A stretch of DNA of 64,000 nucleotides from Roseomonas indoligenes (GTDB lineage Bacteria > Pseudomonadota > Alphaproteobacteria > Acetobacterales > Acetobacteraceae), in contig NZ_JAGIZA010000002.1 in the NCBI RefSeq assembly GCF_017813365.1, positions 352,394-416,393 on the forward strand. The letters are read 5' to 3'. The notes beneath the pieces are model-generated. The model was given only the letters and a program-made list of their open reading frames with translations, was not told the DNA's origin and made no database searches. Shown here in pieces: positions 58,830 to 64,000 of the stretch. Within the stretch, counting starts at the first letter, position 1. Every line of letters starts with the position of its first letter. The position numbers were made by a program, and so were the translations under genes.

Positions 58830-59549
58830 ATGATGAGCCAGCACGCCAAGACCCCCATCGACCCCAAGACTCTCGAGACTGTGGTGGGCGGCGCCTACAT
58901 CCGGGGCACCGAGGGTGCCGACAGCACGCAGGGCACCGCCGAGGCGGACCTGATCACGACCTATGGCGGCAACGACTACGTGCAGGGCGGCGCGGGGGAC
59001 GACAACGTCCAGGCGGGCGCGGGCAATGACGCCGTGGTGGCCGGCGACGGCAACGACTACGTCAACGCCGATGCGGGCAACGACTACGTGGAGGGCAACG
59101 CCGGCAACGACGTGCTGTACGGCGGCGATGGCCAGGACGCGCTGGTCGGCGGCGCGGGCAACGACAACATCAATGGCGGGGCCGGAGTGGACTTCGTCGA
59201 TGGCGGCGAGGGCAACGACACGCTGATGGGCAGCTCGGTTGCCGACCACGCCGCCGACTCCGCCTTTGGCGGTGCTGGGAACGACCTCTATGCCTGGTCG
59301 CCGGGCAGCGGGAACGACTACTTCGATGGCGGCCAGGGGCGCGACAGCGTGGCCGTCACCGGCATGAACATGGACCAGCTCCGCAGCGGCCTTCAGGTCT
59401 ACGAGCCCGGCCTGCAGATGCACACGGGCAGCGACAACTCGATCAGCTTCACGAACGCCGCCGGCCAGCCCGCGACCTTCAGCGGCCAGCTCTCCATCGG
59501 CGGCGAGGTGCTGCGCTTCGACAACGTGGAGGGGATCCGCCTCTACTAA
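58830..59549 (+). CDS. RTX-repeat calcium-binding protein with double-glycine-like leader
   Basis: A 239-residue acidic protein. The first 21 residues contain IDPKTLETVVGG, much like leaders cut after GG by C39-peptidase ABC exporters. Residues about 45-135 are tandem nonapeptides of the GGxGxDxUx type (GGAGDDNVQ, GGAGNDNIN, GGEGNDTLM), which bind Ca2+ as a beta-roll; a second short set follows near 150-170. The last 65 residues form a separate domain ending RFDNVEGIRLY. No cysteine. AGGAGG precedes two in-frame ATGs (58830 and 58833), the second at better spacing. No type 1 exporter is in the window. Confidence 0.87.
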   Translation: MMSQHAKTPIDPKTLETVVGGAYIRGTEGADSTQGTAEADLITTYGGNDYVQGGAGDDNVQAGAGNDAVVAGDGNDYVNADAGNDYVEGNAGNDVLYGGDGQDALVGGAGNDNINGGAGVDFVDGGEGNDTLMGSSVADHAADSAFGGAGNDLYAWSPGSGNDYFDGGQGRDSVAVTGMNMDQLRSGLQVYEPGLQMHTGSDNSISFTNAAGQPATFSGQLSIGGEVLRFDNVEGIRLY

Positions 59550-59563
59550 GCCTGCACGGGGTC

Positions 59564-59600
59564 CGGGAGGCACGCCGCGGCGTCGCGGCCGCGCCTCCCG
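59564..59600 (+). terminator. Hairpin after the RTX gene
   Basis: CGGGAGGC and GCCTCCCG pair outside, with GCCGCG and CGCGGC inside. No T-run. Probable 3' end of the RTX transcript. Confidence 0.65.
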
Positions 59601-59632
59601 CCACACCCGTCCTTAGGGCAGGGGCAGAAGGC

Positions 59633-59645
59633 TTGCATGTTGCAA
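59633..59645 (+). promoter_or_regulatory. HxlR operator copy 1
   Basis: TTGCATGTTGCAA, near-palindromic. Centred 23 bases from the second copy, about two helical turns. Confidence 0.65.
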
Positions 59646-59653
59646 ACGAATCA

Positions 59654-59670
59654 GCTTGCATGATGCAAGC
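59654..59670 (+). promoter_or_regulatory. HxlR operator copy 2 (perfect palindrome)
   Basis: GCTTGCATGATGCAAGC, symmetric about the central G, ends three bases before the chosen HxlR start. Presumed autoregulatory site. Confidence 0.7.
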
Positions 59671-59673
59671 CGA

Positions 59674-60168
59674 ATGGATGCCCCGATGCCCCGAACCGAC
59701 TTCGCGACGATGCGCTGCCCCATCGCCCGGGCGATGGACGTGCTGGGGGAGCGCTGGGCCATCCTGGTGATGCGGGAGGCCTTCTACGGCACCACCCGCT
59801 TCGACGACTTCGCCCGCCACCTCGGCATCGCCACCAACATCCTCAGCACCCGGCTGAAGGACTTGGTGGAGCACGACCTGCTGGAGCGCGTGCCGGAGGG
59901 GGCACGCCATTCCTATCGCCTGACGGAGAAGGGCAGGGCCTTCTTCCCCGTCTTCCTCTCGCTGAAAGGCTGGGCGGACCGCTGGATGGCGGGCCCGGAC
60001 GGCCAGGCCATGTGTCTGCTGGACCCGGTGACGGGCGAGGAGATCGCCTGCCCGCCGCCGCTGGACTCCGCCGGCCGGCCCGTGACCCCGGAGACCATCC
60101 GCCTCGTGCCCGGCCCCGCCGCCAGCGAGGCGATGCGCCGCCGCTTTCCGGAGGCGGCCCGTGGCTGA
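59674..60168 (+). CDS. HxlR-family transcriptional regulator
   Basis: A 164-residue winged-helix regulator. The family core is evident: MRCPIARAMDVLGERWAILVMREA, then FDDFARHLGIATNILSTRLKDL and RHSYRLTEKGRAFFPVFLSL. The N-terminal Cys near the domain start is where HxlR proteins sense quinones or aldehydes. Start 59674 or 59686; a TTG at 59656 lies inside the palindrome. The stop overlaps the MATE start by 8 bases, so it likely controls that exporter. Confidence 0.92.
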   Translation: MDAPMPRTDFATMRCPIARAMDVLGERWAILVMREAFYGTTRFDDFARHLGIATNILSTRLKDLVEHDLLERVPEGARHSYRLTEKGRAFFPVFLSLKGWADRWMAGPDGQAMCLLDPVTGEEIACPPPLDSAGRPVTPETIRLVPGPAASEAMRRRFPEAARG

Positions 60169-61495
60169 AACCCTCCTTGTCGCCCCGCCGCGCCCCTCCG
60201 CCGCGCGGCAGATTCTGGCGCTGGCCGCCCCCACCGCCCTCAGCGCCGTGCTCCAGGCCGTCGCCCAGATCGCCGAGACCTGGCTGGCGGCACGCCAGGG
60301 CACCGCGGCGCTCGCCGGCTGGTCCGTGGTGCTGCCCTTCTCGCTGCTGATGCAGATGATGTCCTCGGGCGCCATGGGGGGCGGCGTCTCCTCCGCCATC
60401 GCCCGCGCCCTCGGCGCCGGGCGGCGGGACGAGGCCTCGGCCCTCGTCCTGCACGCCGTCCTCATTGCCGTGCTGGCCGGGGCTGCTTTCGCGGTGCTGC
60501 TCGCCGGTTTCCCGCGCGCGCTCCTCGGCGCCATCGGCGGCACCGCGGCGGCGGAGGCCGCGGCGCCCTACGCCATCCTCCTCTTCGGCCTCGGCGCCGT
60601 GCCCGTATGGCTCGCCAATACCCTCGCCTCCGTCCTGCGCGGGGGCGGGCGGCACGCCCTGGCCGCGCGGGTGCTGGTGATCACCTGGGCGGCCTACCCG
60701 GTGCTTGCCTGGCTCCTTGCGGAGCCGGTGGGCATGGGCCTGCCGGGGATCGGTGCGGGGCTGGCCGCCGCTTTTGCCGGCTCAACCCTTGCCATGGGCT
60801 GGGTGGTGCTGCGGGGCGGGGCGGGGTTCCGGCCGGGGCTGCGGGTGCGGCCCTCCGGCGCGATGTTCTGGCGCATCCTCTCCGTGGGGCTCATCGCCTC
60901 GATCCTGGCGGGGGTGGCGAACCTCACCACCATCCTCGTCACCGCGCGCATCGCCTCCCACGGCCCCGTCGCGGTGGCGGCCTATGGAATCTCCGCCCGG
61001 CTGGAATTCCTGATGATCCCCATCGCCTTCGGCGTCGGCTCCGCCCTTACGGCTCTGGTGGGCCGCACCGTCGGCGCCGGGGACTGGCCGGGCGCGCGGC
61101 GCATCGCCTGGACGGGCGGGGGCATGGCCTTCGCCATCACCGGCCTTATCGGCCTGCTGGTGGCGGCCTCGCCGCGCATCTTTGCCGGCTTCTTCACCGC
61201 GGACCCGGCCGTCGTGGACCTCGCCGCCCGTGCCCTGTCCTACACCGGCTTCGCCTTCGGCGGCTTCGGCCTGGGCATGGCCCTCTACTTCGCCTCCCAG
61301 GGCGCCGGGCGGATGCGCTGGCCGCTGCTGGCGGGGCTGTCGCGGATCGGCGTCGCGGTGGGTGGGGGATGGCTGCTCGGCGATGTGCTGGGGATGGGGC
61401 TGGACGGCCAATTCCTGGCCGTGGCCCTCGGCATCACCGCCTATGGCCTTCTCACCGCCGCCGGGGTGCGGCCGGGGGTTTGGTCCCGGCCCTAG
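60161..61495 (+). CDS. MATE-family efflux transporter
   Basis: A 444-residue protein with 12 helices. Paired domains of the MATE fold begin LAAPTALSAVLQAVAQIAETW and, mid-protein, MFWRILSVGLIASILAGVAN. It exports drugs or organic cations by Na+ or H+ antiport. Coupled to the HxlR gene. Converges with the NTF2-like gene, stops overlapping by 4 bases. Confidence 0.93.
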   Translation: MAETLLVAPPRPSAARQILALAAPTALSAVLQAVAQIAETWLAARQGTAALAGWSVVLPFSLLMQMMSSGAMGGGVSSAIARALGAGRRDEASALVLHAVLIAVLAGAAFAVLLAGFPRALLGAIGGTAAAEAAAPYAILLFGLGAVPVWLANTLASVLRGGGRHALAARVLVITWAAYPVLAWLLAEPVGMGLPGIGAGLAAAFAGSTLAMGWVVLRGGAGFRPGLRVRPSGAMFWRILSVGLIASILAGVANLTTILVTARIASHGPVAVAAYGISARLEFLMIPIAFGVGSALTALVGRTVGAGDWPGARRIAWTGGGMAFAITGLIGLLVAASPRIFAGFFTADPAVVDLAARALSYTGFAFGGFGLGMALYFASQGAGRMRWPLLAGLSRIGVAVGGGWLLGDVLGMGLDGQFLAVALGITAYGLLTAAGVRPGVWSRP

Positions 61496-61959
61496 CTCCT
61501 CGGCGCCTTCTTCCCGTGGCTCACATCCGGCGTGCCGCGGAACAGGGACATGTGCGTGTGCGTCGCCACCCAGGGATCGCCCACCTTCTCCCGTGCCAGG
61601 GACACGGTGGTGCGGCCGGGCCGGTCGAAGGGCGTGCCATCCTCGCGGTAGCCGGTGGAATCCCAGACCGCCATGCCGGTGGCGTGCAGCCGGTCCGGGG
61701 AGACAACCGCCTGCACGTTGTCCAGCCGGTAGGTGAAGCCGTCGATGGTCGGCCAGACCTTGCGCCACTGGTTACCTTCCGTGTTGTCGCGGCCGACCAG
61801 GAAATCGCTGTAGGTGCCGAAGGCGATGAAGTCCTCGGCGAAGATCGCGCGGGCCGGCACGAAATCCACGGCCCGCACATGCTCGGACAGGATGCGGAAC
61901 CAGTCCCGCACCGCGGCCAGGTCGTCCGGGTGCACGGGGGCGGTGGCCTTCACGGTCAT
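61492..61959 (-). CDS. NTF2-like/SnoaL-like protein
   Basis: A 155-residue NTF2-fold protein: VRDWFRILSEHVRAVDFVPARAIFAEDFIAFGTYSDFL and the beta strand pattern after it. Could be an enzyme or a ligand-binding protein. Start at 61959; an upstream frame start (62016) is not supported by the fold. Confidence 0.82.
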   Translation of the reverse strand: MTVKATAPVHPDDLAAVRDWFRILSEHVRAVDFVPARAIFAEDFIAFGTYSDFLVGRDNTEGNQWRKVWPTIDGFTYRLDNVQAVVSPDRLHATGMAVWDSTGYREDGTPFDRPGRTTVSLAREKVGDPWVATHTHMSLFRGTPDVSHGKKAPRS

Positions 61960-62080
61960 CGGTCGGTCTTCATCCGGTGTCACGCGGGATTGAAGCCTGC
62001 CAGTCGCGCGGCGCAAGCCCCTTAACCCTTCGAAAGCCTTCGCGGGTCATCCTGCCGCCCTCGCCGCAGGATGCAGCACC

Positions 62081-62776
62081 ATGGATCACGGATCGCCGGC
62101 CGGCCTTTCCCCGCTGGAACCCCTCAGCTTCAGCGCCACGGGCTTCCGGTTGAGGAATGTCTTTCCCACGCCCCTGCTGGTCGCCCCGGTGAACGGCGCG
62201 GCGGCGTTGAACGCCGGGCTGCGCGCCGCGATCCTCGCCCGCGCCGCGCGGGAGGGTGGCGTGACCCGCAGCAACGATGGCGGCTGGCAGTCGGCCGATG
62301 ACTTCTGGTCCTGGTCCGGTCCCGCCGGCGCTGCCCTGCTGGATGGCGTGACGCGCTTGGCGAACCGGTTCACCGCCATCCGCACGCCGGACGGGGCGGC
62401 GCGGAAGGGCGTGATGACCTGGCGCAGTAACGCCTGGGCGAACGTGAACGGGGAGGGCCACGCCAACCACCCCCACCACCACCCCGGCGCCTACTGGTCC
62501 GGCGTCTACTGGGTGGATGCCGGCGATGAGGTGGCGCAGGACGGCCCGGGCCCTGGCGGCGAGTTCGAGATGCACGACCCCCGCGGCATCCTCCCCGGCT
62601 TCTCCGCCCCGCAGCTCCGCATGGCCATCCCCGGCTGCCTCAGCGCGGGGCTCACGGATTACGTCACGCCGCGGACCGGCACGGTGCTGCTCTTCCCGTC
62701 CTGGCTGGTCCACGGCGTGCGGCGCTATTCCGGCATCCGCCCACGCATCTCGGTGGCCTTCAACCTCTCGGCGTGA
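62081..62776 (+). CDS. Putative 2OG-Fe(II) oxygenase (TIGR02466-like)
   Basis: A 231-residue double-stranded beta-helix protein. VFPTPLLVAPVNG opens it; HPHHHPGAYWSGVYWVD gives the first iron His; Asp in EMHDPRG; second His in LLFPSWLVHGVRRYSG and Arg in RPRISVAFNLS. This is the TIGR02466-type putative dioxygenase. Substrate unknown. Confidence 0.87.
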   Translation: MDHGSPAGLSPLEPLSFSATGFRLRNVFPTPLLVAPVNGAAALNAGLRAAILARAAREGGVTRSNDGGWQSADDFWSWSGPAGAALLDGVTRLANRFTAIRTPDGAARKGVMTWRSNAWANVNGEGHANHPHHHPGAYWSGVYWVDAGDEVAQDGPGPGGEFEMHDPRGILPGFSAPQLRMAIPGCLSAGLTDYVTPRTGTVLLFPSWLVHGVRRYSGIRPRISVAFNLSA

Positions 62777-62858
62777 GCCTGGCCGAGGCGGTGGCCCGGG
62801 CGAAAGGGACCACTCCGGCCTCGACGCGCGCCGCCGCCGTCGCTACCTGCACCGCATC

Positions 62859-63833
62859 ATGCCAGCCACCCTTGCCACCGTCGCGTCCGATGAGGCGGAT
62901 CTCCGCCTCGACCGCTGGTTCCGCCGCCACCATCCCCAACTCACCCAGGGGGCGCTGCAGAAGATGCTGCGCACCGGGCAGATCAAGGTGGATGGCAAGC
63001 GGGCGGAGACGAACACCCGCCTCCTGCCTGGCCAGGAGATCCGCGTGCCGCCGATGCCGGACACCCCGGCCCCGATGCCGGACCGCCCCGCCGTGTCCGA
63101 GCGCGACGCGGCGATGCTGGAGCGGATGGTGATCTACCGCGACGATTCCGTGATCGCGCTGGACAAGCCCCATGGCCTGCCCGTGCAGGGCGGGCCGAAC
63201 ATCGCGCGCCACCTGGACGGCATGCTGGATGCGCTGCGCTTCGGGGCTGAGGATCGCCCCCGCCTCGTCCACCGGCTGGACCGGGACACCTCCGGCGTCC
63301 TTCTCCTCGCCCGCAGCCCCGGTGCGGCGGCGAAGCTGGCCGCCGCCTTCCGGGGCCGGGACGCGCAGAAGACATACTGGGCCCTGGTGGTCGGCCGCCC
63401 GCACCCGCTGGCCGGGCGCATCAACATGCCCCTGGCGAAACAGGGCGGCCCGCGCGGGGAGCGCATGGGACCGGCCGAGGAAGGGGAGGACGGTGCCCAC
63501 GCCATCACCGACTTCCGCGTGGTGGACAATGCCCGCAAGCACGTCTCCTGGCTGGAGATGCAGCCGCATACCGGCCGCACCCACCAGCTCCGCGTCCACG
63601 CCGCCTCGGCGCTGAAGACCCCGATCCTGGGGGACGGTAAATACGGTGGCGCCGCAGCCCATCTGGAGGGGATGTCGGATCTCCTCCACCTCCACGCCCG
63701 CTCCATCGAGCTGCCGCACCCGGAGGGCGGCACCCTCTCCGTCTCCGCGCCGCTGCCGCCCCATATGAACGAGAGCTTCGAGTTCCTCGGCTTCGACCGG
63801 CCGCGCACCCCGCCCGCGCGCCGGACGCGCTGA
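62859..63833 (+). CDS. RluA-family rRNA pseudouridine synthase (RluC/D-like)
   Basis: A 324-residue synthase. N-terminal S4 domain (DLRLDRWFRRHHPQLTQGALQKML), then the catalytic HRLDRDTSGVLLLA with Asp. QPHTGRTHQLRVHAA and GDGKYGG are family marks. It modifies rRNA; RluC or RluD specificity not separable. Start at 62859; the long upstream frame is shadow of the oxygenase gene. Confidence 0.94.
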   Translation: MPATLATVASDEADLRLDRWFRRHHPQLTQGALQKMLRTGQIKVDGKRAETNTRLLPGQEIRVPPMPDTPAPMPDRPAVSERDAAMLERMVIYRDDSVIALDKPHGLPVQGGPNIARHLDGMLDALRFGAEDRPRLVHRLDRDTSGVLLLARSPGAAAKLAAAFRGRDAQKTYWALVVGRPHPLAGRINMPLAKQGGPRGERMGPAEEGEDGAHAITDFRVVDNARKHVSWLEMQPHTGRTHQLRVHAASALKTPILGDGKYGGAAAHLEGMSDLLHLHARSIELPHPEGGTLSVSAPLPPHMNESFEFLGFDRPRTPPARRTR

Positions 63834-63852
63834 CAGTCCCGGGAAGGCACCC

Positions 63853-64000
63853 ATGAGCGAATCCGCGCGATCCCGGCGCCGCTTGCGCCCCTGGCTCATC
63901 GGCCTCGGGGTGGTCGTGGTGGGCCTTCCCGTCGCCGGCTATGCCGCCCTCTGGGCCTTGGTCCGATCCGATGCCGCGCGCCCCCGGCTGGAGGCGGCGA
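63853..64000 (+). CDS. AsmA-like membrane-anchored protein, 5' end only
   Basis: The frame runs off the window after 49 codons. Basic N-terminus, one membrane anchor (WLIGLGVVVVGLPVAGYAALWALV), then RPRLEAA, a start typical of AsmA/YhdP-type periplasmic proteins. Partial; family by N-terminus only. Confidence 0.55.
   Translation, partial: MSESARSRRRLRPWLIGLGVVVVGLPVAGYAALWALVRSDAARPRLEAA

Noticed and set aside
59656-59673. TTG as start for HxlR
   Set aside because: It lies inside the palindromic operator and would add six residues not in the family. ATG at 59674 or 59686 is preferred.

Overview
The window is a gapless stretch of very GC-rich (about 70 % by eye) bacterial chromosome, densely packed on both strands. 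The gene content points to an aerobic alphaproteobacterium, most likely Acetobacteraceae and Roseomonas-like. Signs of this are two Bug/TctC-type periplasmic receptors, split mdh-sucCD and sucAB-lpdA clusters, a complete ccmCDEFGHI set and an OxyR-linked ahpCF locus. The family assignment is inference from gene content. No tRNA, rRNA, CRISPR array, insertion sequence or prophage was seen. Most of the window is core metabolism.

Layout. 1-10 kb: a Bug receptor and a small lipoprotein face a leftward run that begins with ccmC-D-E-F-G-H-I (cytochrome c maturation) and continues without a break into a flavin oxidoreductase and two AhpD-like proteins. 10-18 kb: a bifunctional beta-oxidation enzyme with a thioesterase, a SRPBCC protein divergent from a three-PAS hybrid histidine kinase, an iron-permease-family protein, a lytic transglycosylase and an NTF2-like protein. 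18-25 kb, leftward: a pteridine-reductase-type SDR, folB, uvrC, pgsA, a proline-rich lipoprotein, moaD, moaE and a membrane protein. 25-34 kb: a divergent LysR/MFS pair, two overlapping SDRs, a TPP riboswitch with thiC, a second Bug receptor, a DUF2171 protein, zapE and an Arg/Ala-rich secreted protein.

34-48 kb: a 43-residue microprotein, mdh-sucC-sucD, ahpC-ahpF-oxyR with a recognisable OxyR site, ilvE, a PRC-barrel/MFS/membrane trio, rplY-pth-ychF and a His/Arg-tailed peptide. 48-64 kb: cysE, a MarR/OmpR/EnvZ-type regulatory operon, sucA-sucB-(GFA)-lpdA, an RTX-repeat protein with a double-glycine-like leader, an HxlR/MATE pair with two operator-like palindromes, an NTF2-like protein, a 2OG-Fe(II) oxygenase, an RluA-type pseudouridine synthase and the start of an AsmA-like gene.

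How it works together: mdh, SucCD, SucAB and Lpd cover three consecutive-to-adjacent steps of the TCA cycle. The Ccm proteins build c-type cytochromes for respiration. AhpCF under OxyR removes the peroxide that respiration generates. FolB and the pteridine reductase, MoaDE and ThiC make or recycle cofactors. Nothing in the window is clearly a wholly new system. The best leads are the flavin/AhpD module coupled to ccm, the RTX protein with a double-glycine leader, the HxlR double operator and the hairpin-punctuated ahpC-ahpF-oxyR locus.
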